Positions 11,865 through 25,705 are shown, counted from the first letter of the stretch. The stretch is 64,000 nucleotides of DNA from Sipunculus nudus (GCA_026874595.1 CM049317.1:38524401-38588400); one strand, 5' to 3'. Notes: generated by a model not told the origin, from the letters alone. Numbers and translations are program-made.

Positions 11865-12235
11865 TACGAAGACAAAATTTCTCAGCGGAAAATTCTGGGC
11901 CTATCCAGGATTCGAACCCATTTCTCTGGCGCATAATTCCGGCGTACCAACCGCTTCGCTAGAAAGTTCGGTCCGCTTTTATATTACCCCGTAACACACC
12001 CCCTCTTAAGGGCGTTTTGCTATCAGAACAAGACTAATTATCCCAGGGGTCACACTTTGGTGAGCTTATTCCCTGGGCCACAAAATTTGCCGTCAGGTTA
12101 GACGAACCCCCATTTAGTTACGAAGACAAATTGCTCAGGGGAAAACTTTGGGCCCATCCCGGATTCGAACCTATGTTGGTGGCGCATATGCCCGGTGTTC
12201 CAACCGCTTCGCTAGAAAAGCAAGCTTCACAAGCC
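11865..12235 (-). mobile_element. Two tRNA-derived SINE heads in tandem
   Basis: On the minus strand two copies of a tRNA-like module occur about 254 bp apart. Each has an A-box-like TAGCGAAGCGGTTGG and a B-box GGTTCGAATCC, followed by a shared tail beginning with TGGGCC and ending in TTGTCTTCGTAA. The first module lies at about 11865-11965 and the second at about 12119-12215. The spacing between A and B boxes and the conserved promoter blocks indicate RNA polymerase III SINEs rather than functional tRNAs, because the acceptor stems do not pair. No A-rich tail is evident. Confidence 0.7.
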
Positions 12236-12239
12236 AGAC

Positions 12240-12830
12240 AGTTTGGTCCACTTTTATGTCAACAATATTTTATATAACAATAAGAACACCTTGGAGTATC
12301 ATTTAGTTTCCATCTAAATAAGTTTTTATCTAAAGCCATGTAATTTTTCAAGAGTTCATAATGAAATATTTATATTGTAATGTAAGCAAATAAGTTACAT
12401 CTTCCCAGGTAACACTGATATGATATGTTTTGTTAAATACTTCTAAATATATCTGGTGATTTGGCGGTTTATATAATTTATTTATTATTGATTAATAGAT
12501 CTCTTTAGAATTTATTATGTTGAATGATTTAATAACTACAACGGTAGCAAACTGATGCTCGGGACTTTTCATATGGAAAGTGAACGGTTTCTTTTTAAAA
12601 CTTCTTTTCATTTCTTTAATAGAATGTTTGAGGGATAACCAGGACAGGGCACTCGGACAGTTTGCGACACCTATATAAACCTGTTGCCAAGTGAAAATTG
12701 TGCCATCTTCATTTAAGACATCTGTTTTTATAGGTTTAAATTAAAAAGGGATGCATAGAACAGAGAGCAATCATCTGCCTTTCTAGAGTTATTATTCCTA
12801 GGTCGTCATTCTACAATATACTCGACAGCG
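12240..12830. other. No feature recognised
   Basis: AT-rich, with no coding frame or repeat recognised. Confidence 0.4.
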
Positions 12831-13300
12831 ATGGGGTTAGTCTTCGTACACTCTGCCCAGTTATGTAAACACCTCGATGGGGTTAGTCTTCGTATACTCA
12901 GCCCAGTTATGTAAACAACTCCATGGGGTTAGTCTTTGTATACTCTGCCAAGTTATGTAAATAACTCGATGGGGTTAGTCTTCGTATACTCTGCCTAGTT
13001 ACGTATAAACAACTCGAAGGGGTTAGTCTTCGTATACTCTGCCTAGTTATGTAAACAACTCGATGGGGTTAGTCTTCGTATACTCAGCCCAGTTATGTAA
13101 ACAAGTCGATGGGGTTAGTCTTCGTATACTCTGCCCAGTTATGTAAACAACTCGATGGGGTTAGTCTTCGTATACTCAGCCCAGTTATGTAAACAACTCG
13201 ATGGGGTTAGTCTTCGTATACTCTGCCCAGTTATGTAAACAACTCGATGGGGTTAGTCTTCGTATACTCTGCCTAGTTATGTAAACAACTCCATGGGGTA
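12831..13300. repeat. 46-bp minisatellite, about 10 copies
   Basis: Units of ATGGGGTTAGTCTTCGTATA followed by CTCTGCCCAGTTATGTAAAC and AACTCG repeat with a 46-bp period. Variants are CTCTGCC/CTCAGCC and CCCAG/CCTAG. The array stops about 25 bp before the left end of the next TIR element. Confidence 0.95.
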
Positions 13301-13323
13301 AGTCAACTATCCATAAACCAATA

Positions 13324-15955
<2,632 letters not shown>

Positions 15956-16039
15956 AATAAATATTGCAAGCGGACACCATATCCTGTAAGGGTTTAGAAA
16001 TTAAAAACATATCTAAACGCCTCTGGTTTATTGGATTAA

Positions 16040-16700
16040 AAGCTCGTCATTAGTATTGTCTGGCAGAAATGTGACAGGCTCGCCAGACGTCAAAAAGATC
16101 TATATTGGCCATAATATTCGATACAGCATCAATACTTTTTTCTTTTGACCTGGGATTTCCCCCATTTGTGTCAAGATCGCTCAAAAGAAAATTAAATTCC
16201 CCTCCCCGAACAATGTAAACTTCTTCATTATTCAGAATATTTAAGAAATTTTTTTTCATGGAGATCTTCGAAGAAAGATAGTTCCTTATTTTGAAGGTTA
16301 GGAGCGTAGGAATTAATCAGCAGAAAATGAGCCCCTTGTATAGAACAGTGTAATAAGATATAACTCTCCTCTGAATCAATATTCACATATTTTTCCAAAT
16401 CTTCTGTCAATATGAATTACATGAATAATATGAATAATATGAAGTTACTGCCAATATGAATACTAACATCACAGCTACGACTTGTTTTGTGTGAAAAGTA
16501 ACTGGTCCCATTCCACTGAATCCCCCATGTATTTTCATCTGACTTTGTGGAATGTGTCTCTTGGAGAAAACTAATACCATTTTTCATATTTTTCTTACTA
16601 AGCCAGTTAAAAACATATCTTCGTTTTAAATATTTTCTCATACCACGAACATATAGTGACAGGAGAGGGAAGGATCGATACAGTATCATGATCACTATCA
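16040..16700 (-). pseudogene. LINE endonuclease (APE-type) remnant
   Basis: Three overlapping minus-strand frames together resemble the apurinic-like endonuclease of an L1-like LINE. From 5' to 3' on the minus strand come FLQETHSTKSDENTW (the QET block holding the catalytic glutamate), then LLINSYAPNLQNKE (the N-x-YAPN block), then RGGEFN (the GGDFN block with Asp changed to Glu), followed by MANIDLFDVWR. Frameshifts near 16410 and 16250 separate the blocks, so it cannot be translated as one protein. The RT that should follow is not found immediately downstream. It may share ancestry with the L1-like element at 26.7-31.4 kb, which also has the DVW/DIWR block. Confidence 0.75.
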
Positions 16701-17079
16701 GACACTAAAAGAAAATAGGTTTGTAAACATACGAACTTTGAACTGTTGGTACACATTTGGAATAGGTTTTGAGGATCCCAGTAAAACAATATCAGGTAAA
16801 AGACTTTTACAACAAGACATGGCGACACAAAAAATACATAAAACTTTCATGATAGAGAGAATGTAAGGAATATGAGCTCACACGCTGAACCATTTTAAAC
16901 ATTCATTGTCCATACTTGATCAGGTATGTAATATGATTAAGGCCTGTTGGATGCATCTACGATTTTTTACCGTGTAGAATATAGCTCTCTATTTGCAAAA
17001 TTATTGGAAAAAAACTATGTCTAGTGTTTTTGGGGTAATTATGACTATATTCACTGGAACTCGGTTGTTTCTTATAGCT

Positions 17080-17630
17080 TCAGTGTATGTAATGGGATGA
17101 AACAAGTTTGAGTTATAACACCTATTATGTTTTGTGTATAAATTGATGATCTACTGTTGCAGTTAAAATATTTGGTGTTGGTTGTTATATAGGACCACAT
17201 TGTGCAGGTACACTTTCATATGCTGATGATACAATATGATTAAAACCTCACAATTTCTGGTAGTAATAGAATATTACAGATATGTGCTGTGTACACACAA
17301 CATTGCTTTTAATACTAAAAGAGTCGGATATTAAATGCATGTCGAAGGGAAAGAAACTGATTTAAAAAACAAATGCTTTATGATTAGTATACTTTGCCTG
17401 TTGTACCAAACTCTTTTCATTTGGGACATAAAGTTGATAGAAATCCAGATGGTTTTCTCGATGTGTACCACATGCTGGTAGGATTTAATGAATCTGTCAA
17501 TTGTCTCTTTGCAGAACTAGGGTTCATACAGGGTGAAATGCTAAACCGACTTTTCACGCATTACTGCTGTATGTGTAGCATGGCGTGACACCCTCTGCAA
17601 TGTTTCGTGTTTCACGTAGAGCAAACAATA
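17080..17630 (+). pseudogene. LINE reverse transcriptase remnant of a third lineage
   Basis: Despite many stops and frame changes, the plus strand retains recognisable RT blocks: a PI-FCV-IDDLL-QLK segment at about 17125-17165, a GPH-IQV-F-YADD-like segment at about 17190-17235 (read across a frame change), and distal blocks HLGHKVD (from about 17418) and a THYCCM-type stretch near 17560. The order and wording resemble the I/Nimb-type non-LTR elements common in invertebrates and differ from the two other LINE lineages here. It is heavily decayed and has no intact ends. Confidence 0.5.
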
Positions 17631-17849
17631 ATCTTTTGTGTGTAATAAGGCAAAAGCAACAAAAATATATTCAAGCCAAGATGTACCCATTATAATGAGT
17701 TATCGACCAAAAAACATTATGTAAGTGTGCGACTTCGCGCACCAGATCGGGCAATACGGCCGTCACATTAGCCTTTTCAGACTATCTCAGGGGCACTGTC
17801 GAATCTCTTCCAGGAGGCATGTCTTCTTGAATTTCTCTGACGATGTCAA

Positions 17850-18550
17850 AATCTTATTCAACCACTCCTTGAATATGTCGCTCTCTTGGAGGGTATTGCA
17901 AAACTTTGGATTTCCTCTCTATCTGGGAGCTATCTTGTTTTTTATTCTTCCTAACGGATGTTGCCGTAGGTACACTTGAGCTCCTACCCTCACAGGGACT
18001 TCTTTGCCCTTTCTGTAAAAAATCTCTCTTCTCGAAGCTGCGGCTTGCGCTAACTTTTATTGACCATTTTCTGGAGTTGACCACCGAGGTCCTTCCTCAG
18101 TCAATCTGCCCCTTAGGATATCATCTGGTAAGTGGGGTTCTCTTTTATACAAAAGGTAGGATGGGGTATAACCGCAGCATGCTGTGTCGTATCATATACC
18201 CAAGTAAGATTTGGCAGATGCTCATGTCGTCGCCTCTTCTCATCTGGTGGGAGTGTTCTCAGTGATTTGTGCAATGTTCTGTTATAGTGCTCCACTTGCG
18301 CACTTCCTTGCGTGATCTTTGAACACCATAAATATGGCAAAATTCCTGGACTAGACGCGATTCATAATTACGGCCTTGGTCTGAATGCATACGCAGCATT
18401 GGCCCAATTTTTTTAAAACCATTCCTGTACCTAAACTTTGGCTGTAGTCTCGGCTGTTTGATCCTTTGTAGGGATTGCTACTGCTCATTTGATAAGACAT
18501 CAGTCTTAGACGTTTACTTGCCGTCGCTGCTCTCTCCAATAGAGTAAACA
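17850..18550 (-). pseudogene. Integrase core and C-terminal remnant
   Basis: The minus strand carries a QVEHYNRTLHKSLRTLPPDE block (18305-18225), the conserved region around the third catalytic acidic residue, with the expected E of the E-x-x-N-R motif read here as VEHYNR. It is followed by HLPNLTWVYDTTQHA. Beyond about 18080 only a degenerate lysine-rich tail remains. The first two catalytic aspartates are not clearly preserved at 18340-18550. Several stops and frame changes are present. Confidence 0.65.
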
Positions 18551-18566
18551 TCTGTCGCCACGACTT

Positions 18567-18842
18567 CTAGCGGTCTGCTGTTTTATGTCCCATGGGGGTA
18601 CGTATTCTTTGGTGATGTGCAAAAATACATCTGTTACAACGCTGTACCCAATCCTGTAAATCTCCCGATATCCATAATCCGCTCATAAGCGCTTCCGTTT
18701 TTTCCATGCCTTGGTGGCCATGGTTATCATGTAACGATTTCAGCCCTTCTTCTTGCAGAACTTGTGGTACACATATTTGCCAAATATCACCTAAGACTGG
18801 ATCTATAACCTGCCTAACGAGTACTCCTTCTTTCCTGATCAT
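18567..18842 (-). pseudogene. Integrase H2C2 zinc-finger remnant
   Basis: The minus-strand 91-residue frame contains LHDNHGHQGMEKT followed by WVQRCNRCIFAH. That is the H-x3-H...C-x2-C zinc-binding pattern preceding the catalytic core in gypsy integrases, with the usual spacing of about 30 residues between the His and Cys pairs. The integrase core should follow in the same direction, and fragments of it do at lower coordinates. Confidence 0.75.
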
Positions 18843-19089
18843 CCGGTCCCACTAGCGCAAATATGTCTGCACATGCATGGATTCTCGTTCCCGGATTGCA
18901 CCGCAAAGTTTCTTTTCTTGTTTCCTGAAATGCGGGAAATGTGTCAATTACAGGTTCCTTACAGGATGGGCCTCCCACTGGAATGGAGCATTCACAACGA
19001 GATGGCACTTTCTCGCTACAACTCGCCACACGCATAAACCTACCTTTAGTGTTGTAATAGCTGACACTTCTTTTGCAAATAGGTAATAT

Positions 19090-19385
19090 AAGCCTGGAAA
19101 GCTGACAACACGTTTGTGCCTGAGACATCTGGCACTTGTTTTAGTTTCTGTCAGTTTTGAATCGGTACTCTTGATGATAGGGATGCCCACTTCTTCCACT
19201 TGTTCATCAAGAACTTCCACAGGTGCCGTGATCATTCCGGTGTACGGCACAGTTCAGTCATTCGCCGCCGTACGGGTAAGCCATTGTTTCAACTTTTTGC
19301 ATGAATGCCTTTCTGAAATACCTCCTCACTTAAAATTGTAACCTGGGGTCCTGTGTCCATGAGATATTTTACTGGAAAACCTGTG
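19090..19385 (-). pseudogene. Retropepsin-like aspartic protease remnant
   Basis: On the minus strand the sequence encodes KYLMDTGPQVTILSEEVF, with the D-T-G catalytic triplet at about 19355-19363, followed after stops by LPYTGMI-type and VGIPI blocks characteristic of gypsy proteases. A stop after HAKS and at least one frameshift interrupt it. Confidence 0.65.
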
Positions 19386-19689
19386 ATATTAGCGAGGACA
19401 ACGGGACCAGACCTTATGGTTTTTTTTGTAAAACATGTTTATTTTCAGGACGAGCATGTATGTGATCACTGTTAACATGATTTGTGGCTTCACCTCTGGG
19501 CTGGTCCCTTTCAGTATAACTTCGCCTTGCTGGTCGAACTGAACAATTTCGAACAGAATGTCTTTATACAAAATAATTATGAAACTCCATGTCTGCCAGG
19601 TTGACTTTAGGTTGTCTCCCTAAAATAGCTTGTTGTGTAACCATTATTGATTACTGAGCTCTGTATATCATGATGCAAACGTTTTATCC

Positions 19690-20030
19690 TTCAAAGAAAA
19701 GATTGATTAAATCCAAAATAATTCAGAGCTGCAAACTTAAAATCATAATCCACACCGTCAAAAGCAGATTGAAGATCAGCCGCTAATTAAAATCCTGGCC
19801 TATTTGCTACATTAGTAAAATGCAAGAAGTTCCATATCAATCTAACAGGCCCCCTATATAACGTCACTGAATAAAATAATACTGGTCTGATTTGATTATA
19901 TCAGGAAGGTACTTCTCTATACGCTTAACCAAGATTTTACTTAGTATTTTTACATCAACATTTAACAAACGTAAGGGTCTCCAAGTATCTAAATTTCTTA
20001 AATCCTTTCCTGGTGTAGGGATTAATTTGA
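19690..20030 (-). pseudogene. L1-like LINE reverse transcriptase fragment
   Basis: Reading the minus strand from about 20030 downwards, successive pieces match central RT blocks of L1-like elements: a K-FRYLETLT segment equivalent to the usual NWRPITLLN block, then RLIWNFLHFTNVANRPG, then AADLQSAFDGVDYDF (the D-x-x-x-AFD motif). At least three stops interrupt it. Only about 110 codons' worth remains. The relation to the endonuclease remnant at 16.0-16.7 kb is doubtful, because the order is reversed for one minus-strand element. Confidence 0.65.
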
Positions 20031-20430
20031 TATGTTAAGCCACTGTGGACCTATAGTAACCGGCAACTTTCCGTCTCTTTCCTAAGACGCTTCCCTAAGA
20101 CTGGCAGTATACTCACAACTGGGCATGATAAAAATCCTACATTTGAGACCTTTCGGTCATTTTTGGTGGACTTAAACTGTAAATATAGTGCTGTTGTATT
20201 TTTATTCTGGGTAAAATCCTACATTTGCGAGCGTACCAACTTACAAAGTTTCTTTTGTTACAAGCGGGCCGAACCTTTTCTCTCTTCATTTTCAAAATTC
20301 AAAACAGATTAGTCGATGGGGTTCTGCCGTATGTTCCACCGAGACACTGATAGATGAATTTATAAAGTTTTTTGTACAACTGAAATACATCCATTCATCA
20401 TACACTGAACACAGCCGGCCTGAAGCGAAG

Positions 20431-21310
20431 ATGGCCGGCCAGCTCCTCCAAAAGGTAGTTAACTCCCTGAAAGACCAGGCGTGTGATGTCACAGACCATA
20501 CTGACCAGACCAGGCGTGTGATGTCACAGACCATACTGACCAGACCAGGCGTGTGATGTCACAGACCATACTGACCAGACCAGGCGTGTGATGTCACAGA
20601 CCATACTGACCAGACCAGGCGTGTGATGTCACAGACCATACTGACCAGACCAGGCGTGTGATGTCACAGACCATACTGACCAGACCAGGCGTGTGATGTC
20701 ACAGACCATACTGACCAGACCAGGCGTGTGATGTCACAGACCATACTGACCAGAGTGATCAATTCAATCGAGCCTATCACAGGGAATTCTTTCATTAAAA
20801 CTCGTGCTTGGTTACGCGCAGTGGAACAAGCGTATATAGATTTAGACGGCGATGATGCCGCCATGATAGAAGTTATGAGAGGCACCTTAGTGGGTAAGAT
20901 TAGGGAATTTGTAGACGATTTTTACATAGAAAATGCTGACTTGCATGATGCTATTGGAGAACCCGATATTCCTGTTAAACATGCCGTCAGACCTAAGTGA
21001 ACTGCCATTAAGGACTATATGGAAAGGACATTTCTCCCTGACAATGAACTTCAAGAATTGAGGGAGAGCCTTAGATATATTAAACAAGACCCCCGGTCCA
21101 CATTAAAATTTATAATGATTACTTCTACCGAGTCGCCCGTAAGGCCTATCCAGTAGCCACAAGATCGCCCAGTGATGAAGAACAACTGGTCAGATTATAT
21201 TCTAAGGGGTTTATCAATAACCGGCTAGCACTGGCCTCCTGTTTACATTCAACTTTGGATTTTGCGATGCAGGCAGCCCTGACAAAAGCGAGAGAACTTG
21301 CATGTTAGAG
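20431..21310 (+). pseudogene. Gypsy-like gag remnant interrupted by a 35-bp tandem array
   Basis: An ATG at 20431 (MAGQLLQKVVNSLKDQ) opens a frame that enters the 35-bp repeat and stops at TGA 20554-20556 in the third unit. After the eighth unit the same frame resumes and runs to 20998, encoding a hydrophilic capsid-like stretch (TRAWLRAVEQAY, MRGTLVGKIREFV). A stop at 20998 and a frameshift near 21105 follow, then a distal part with NELQELRESLRYIKQD and, in another frame, an ATRSPSDEEQLVRLY region. The blocks look like the gag capsid of an LTR element. No zinc knuckle or LTR is visible. It lies opposite in strand to the gypsy pol remnant at 17.7-19.6 kb and probably comes from another element. 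Confidence 0.5.
20473..20752. repeat. 35-bp tandem repeat, eight copies
   Basis: Eight near-identical units of GACCAGGCGTGTGATGTCAC followed by AGACCATACTGACCA start at 20473, 20508, 20543, 20578, 20613, 20648, 20683 and 20718. The near-perfect identity between units points to a recent expansion. They sit inside the gag remnant. Confidence 0.97.
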
Positions 21311-22204
21311 CGAACTTGACCTGGCCACTCAGTGTTGTTCATCTTTAAGGTAGTTATGTATAACATATATACATTTATAACCGTTTAAAGTGAAGGCACA
21401 CGGGCATGCGTAAAATAGGGCAGGCGATAGGCAGTGTTCTGTGCACAGGTTTACTTGGGCTTTTTGACTGTTCATTCGACCGTGACTGATAACTGAGTGT
21501 CGTTCTGTTTGACATGTGGTCAGCGTATTTAAGGTGTGCGCGCTTAATGCAGGTTTTTTTTTTAATTATAGAAAATGTACACAGATTGTCCGTATATATG
21601 TGTCCGCTTCTTTATAATTTATGTGCAGTTAACTAATGCTAGGATGGTCAATTTGCAAATTCAAATAGAAAACAATCTCAATCCTGAAATACTTCCCCCA
21701 GTGAGCATGGTATTGCAAAGACTTGTGAGACTGGTTTCTCATCAATAAACTTTGAAAACCACTAAAGTCACTCATAAAATCTTCAAAACATAATAAATCT
21801 TTTTTAACAGCCCCCTTGATTTTCGCTATATGTTGAAGTTTTTTTGCAAATTGACAAAATTCAAGATACGTCGCAGAAACTTTCGACTTCCCCTAACAAC
21901 CTGTGCTGCAAAATTTTCCTATTAAACTCTGACAACATGCTGCGTATTAAAATTAATTTATCATCTGGTAATGCCATATAACATTGTATCAATTAAAACT
22001 CAGTGAAACACATGTTGACTATCTGGCGGATTTAGCTATTAAGTGTTAACTACAAACCAAAGTTTTTCTAAAAGGAATATGAATAGCTACCAAGCCTCAA
22101 GACACTCATTGTAACAATTCTCTACTATTTAAAAATCATCTTTACAAGCCACAAAGTGTTCGTATCATTGCTTCATAATTCGCTTCAGTGCCTGTGAAAT
22201 ACGA

Positions 22205-22259
<55 letters not shown>

Positions 22260-22680
22260 AGTGTGCTTATGAGCAAACAAATAATTAGTGTGTAAACCAA
22301 ACAACTCAGGAGATGTCACATAAATGGTCCCTAGATCAGCTTTTTGCTTGGTCAAAGGTAATCAAACAACCTTACACCACACCAAATTAAAACTGTTGAG
22401 CCAAGGCTAATGTGTTATGAGATGATGCGAGAAATATCAAAACAAACTGGTAATTCTTACATATAGACCAGCAAAATATCTAATTTGGTAAATCAGCACT
22501 ATAGTAATACTGTCAGCTCATCGTCGAAATATTAATGGAAATTACAGCATGAGTATTACACTATAGTTAGAGCTTACATTCATATGCCGGCAGTTTAGCC
22601 TGTGGGCTACATGTTGTTACATTAGATTTGATTGACAGCTAACTGACCCCATATCTCGCTTATATTCCCACATGCGCACG
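21311..22680. other. Non-coding AT-rich stretch with an (AT)n tract
   Basis: No gene recognised. A pure (AT)n microsatellite occupies about 22208-22256. Confidence 0.5.
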
Positions 22681-22729
22681 AAAAGAATTCCAACACTAAC
22701 CCGGCACAAAATCCTGGTGAGGTATATTA

Positions 22730-23241
22730 AATCATATGATTAGAAAAACTTACTGAAATTGTGTCTAGTTATATATCTTTTTTGAAAACATGCTGGTTCT
22801 TACTAAAACCATTAAGATTTACCTTAATAATAAACCTTTGGTCAATAGTGATCTACGGAAACTTATTGTATATGTGAGCACCAAGCCTTCACAAGCAAAT
22901 TAGATAACAGGTATACCTTACAAAAAGAAACTGATTCTGCCATTAAGAAAGCCAAACAACAATAAAAAGAAAGAGGATAAACTGTTCCATAGCCAGCAAT
23001 CAAAAGATGCTTGGAAGAGTCTTAAGGAATTAACTGGTATAACTAAAAGCAAGAAAGAATACTCACTGTTAGCTGAAAATGGCTATGCTGACAAATTAAA
23101 TACATTCTATGCACGTTTTGATGAAAGTGACTTCTCAAAAGAAAAAGATGACATTACGAACAGTCTGAGAGTAATTTTAGAATCATGCGATGACCATGGC
23201 ATCCTTACTGATCTAACTGATGTAAACAAAGTGTAAAGTAA
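22730..23241 (+). pseudogene. L2/Rex1-like LINE, linker between endonuclease and RT
   Basis: The plus strand encodes degraded blocks of the region between endonuclease and RT: KLTEIVSSYISF, DLRKL, a lysine/glutamine-rich KETDSAIKKAKQQ, KDAWKSLKELTGI and YADKLNTFYARFDESDFS. These match the order in L2/Rex1-type LINE ORF2. One stop (22963-22965) and a few frame changes interrupt it. The frame is cut at 23241 by the TIR element and resumes at 25258 with INVKKACRPGKITGRLIKTC, which is the next expected block, so both halves derive from a single insertion. Confidence 0.75.
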
Positions 23242-25257
23242 AGGGGTGAACCCACCAAAGCCGACACGCGTCCCGACACGTCTCTCGACACGCTTTACGA
23301 CACAGATGACGTCCAGTGTGTCGCGACGTCCGCCTGTGTCGTGGCAGTGGACCAGCTCACACGACACATCGTGGAGAAGCACACGACACAAGAAGCGTGT
23401 CGGCTTTGCATCGCGGGCCTTGCGACACGATCGAACATGTTCGATTTGTCGTGCGATGAAAACGCGTGTCGGGTTGCATCGGTTTCTTCTCGACACAACT
23501 CGACACGGATCGTGCAGTGGAACTGGACGTGCGACGCACTTTTCACAGCACATACCGACACGCAGCACTACGTGGAGTGAGTGGGTCAATGTCAAGGTCA
23601 CTTCCAGCCAATCAGGAGACAGTTTTCTGTTATCTTGCATCGGTCCTGCCTAGGACTGGGTATCGGTCTGTCTATTTAGGCACACTCAATTCGATATCTG
23701 ATATGTATTGACGATACGCTCCATTTTTCTTTGTATATCAATTCTGCATAAAAATTCTGAATGTATAATGTTTCTTATTTTTTAATAAACAGCATATTCA
23801 CTATATTCTGCATTTATACTTGATATTGAATAAATAACAAACACCAAATCAGTTAAAAAACTGATAAAAAAGCTTTATTTTATGTATCAGGTCCTTTAAA
23901 GCAGGTATTTTAAAACAAAACACAAACCTGAGCAAAACCGCAGGGGCTGCTCTTCCTCTTTAGGGTGGATATAATCTCATACCACGGGATGAGCCAAGTT
24001 TGTCGTTTGATAGAAGGCTTGAAATACGCTATATGTGGAGTACAAACTTTTCCAGACCCCGTTGCCTTAACCTCATTTACTGGAAAGTCTACTGAAAATT
24101 AAAACAACAATCTTGTTAAAGCCCTTTGCACTCCCCTTTCCCACCATTAATTTATATTCGTCCTGGAAATCATACGCTTTTTCCATGTCATGATAGTATT
24201 CAGTTGTTGAACATTTACCCCTCCCTCAAGGCATTGATCATTCAAAGAATATTAGTCAAACGGAGCTTTGGCCGTTATATAAGCACCTGGTGAAATTGTT
24301 GCGCTAATACTTGATTCAAGTAAAGGTAAAATGTTAAAATTATAAACCCATATACATGCCCTACTGTGATCACAAAATCAAAAAATAAATAAATATTTAA
24401 TTTATTGGTAGAAACATTTAATATAAAGTATCGATGTCATCGACGTCAGCAACGTCAGTAATCATGGGCCTCGTGGTGGTGGTGGGGGGGGGGGGCAGCA
24501 TGTCCCCCTCCCATTTTAGGGAAATGGATAAAGTATAACGGGGACAAAGTTTCATGTGTCCCCTTCTCCTTTTAGGGGAATAAAACGCGTACTTTTGTAC
24601 TTAACGATTTCGAGATCATATTTTCAGTTTCTAAATTCTTAATATTTATATCAATTCTCTTTCAATTGCGCATCTCATAACAAGAAATTTATGATATCGT
24701 GAATGTTCAAACAATTAATGAAAACTAAGCAAAAATAACTTTTATTCTCAAATTATACTTACCGTATTATGTGTTTGAAAATGATATTGAGAAAATTTTT
24801 TATATTCTGGCTGGTGGCTATACTGTCCTCATTATCATGAACGGGGCTTTTGCCCCAACTCAGTGAATTGCCCCCCTCATATTTCCTGAAAAACAGGGTT
24901 CATGTGAGTATCGCTCAAACGCGCCCGATTGTCATCGGAGCCTTTGTCTTGTTTATGTCTTAAAATTCAAAATATAAAATATAAAGTGGCTATAGCTTTA
25001 TTGCTAAACACTTGCAACACATAATATAAAACGGTCAACTTCCGACCAACACGCGATAATCTCCGTGTCATGAACCCCAATGTGTGTCGCGGGTGTGTCG
25101 GTCAATTGGTTTGTTATTTTGGCTGCACGACACACTTCACGACACGCTAGGCGACACATACCGACACAACCAAGGGTCGGTGTGTGTCGCCTGAGTTCTA
25201 TGTCGGCCTGCGTCGCGCTGTGTCGAGATGCGTGTCGGCCTTGGTGGGTTCACCCCT
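23242..25257. mobile_element. 2.0-kb non-autonomous TIR element inserted in a LINE, CGACAC-rich ends
   Basis: The left end AGGGGTGAACCCACCAAAGC and the reverse complement of the right end AGGGGTGAACCCACCAAGGC differ at one base, and the match continues through CGACACGC. Both ends are flanked by TAA (23239-23241 and 25258-25260), giving a 3-bp target duplication as used by PIF/Harbinger elements (TWA). The host LINE coding sequence continues on either side, confirming the insertion and its limits. Subterminal zones (23265-23575 and 25075-25245) are packed with CGACAC/GTGTCG words in both orientations and contain a central ATCGAACATGTTCGAT palindrome at 23430-23445. No transposase frame is visible; the open frames at 23107-23711 are products of the repeated motif. 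CpG is not depleted in the ends, suggesting a young copy. Confidence 0.85.
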
Positions 25258-25705
25258 TAAGATCAATGTAAAGAAAGCCTGCAGACCCGGCAAAATCACT
25301 GGCAGATTAATTAAAACCTGTAGAAATAGTTTGTCCTTTATCTTACATCACATTTTCAACTGTCTCTATCCTTATGTTAACAACCAAATTATGGAAGACC
25401 GCAAAAATAATTCCAGTCGCCAAAAATAACTTTCCTTAAGTTATGAACGATCTCACGCCTGTTGCACTTGCATCTATTCTCGCGAAGTCTTTTGAGCGAA
25501 TAGTTCTTAACAAATTACCTCTAATTGTTAAACCGATTTTAGATCAACATCAGTTTGCATATTCATCAAACAGATGCACAATTGATGCAATTGCCACATT
25601 AACTCATTATATTTATCAACACTTGGACAGGGACCCCAGAAAGATGACTTTTTATTGATTATTTTTTCAGCCTTCAACAAATTACTAATAACAACAGATC
25701 ATGTG
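25258..25705 (+). pseudogene. L2/Rex1-like LINE, proximal reverse transcriptase
   Basis: Continuing from 23241, this part encodes KITGRLIKTCRNSLSFILHH, then after frame changes a region corresponding to the usual RPVALTS block (NDLTPVALASILAKSFERIV, 25446-25505) and DQHQFAYSSNRCTIDAIATL, ending near FSAFNKLLITTDHVV at about 25700. This is RT up to just after the first catalytic aspartate region (the D-x-S-SAFN block; here FFSAFN after a stop). The sequence then changes abruptly. The next expected block (INQLCGYNIPPSYC) is found 5.9 kb away at about 31640. Confidence 0.75.

Larger units (their letters stand above)
17720..19570 (-). mobile_element. Internally deleted Ty3/gypsy-like element
   Basis: Read on the minus strand, this block runs from a retropepsin-like region (about 19380-19100) straight to the integrase zinc finger (18842-18567) and integrase core/C-terminus (18550-17850). 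The RT and RNase H domains expected between protease and integrase are absent; only about 260 bp separate the two modules. LTRs are not recognisable. The order protease then integrase is that of Ty3/gypsy pol. All frames are interrupted. Confidence 0.7.

Noticed and set aside
11880-11970. Functional tRNA gene on the minus strand
   Set aside because: A and B boxes are present, but the acceptor stem does not pair and the module is duplicated with a SINE-type tail.
23107-23711. Six overlapping open frames on both strands, up to 177 codons
   Set aside because: They arise from the CGACAC/GTGTCG motif array of a TIR element, which lacks TAA/TAG stops. No protein family resemblance.
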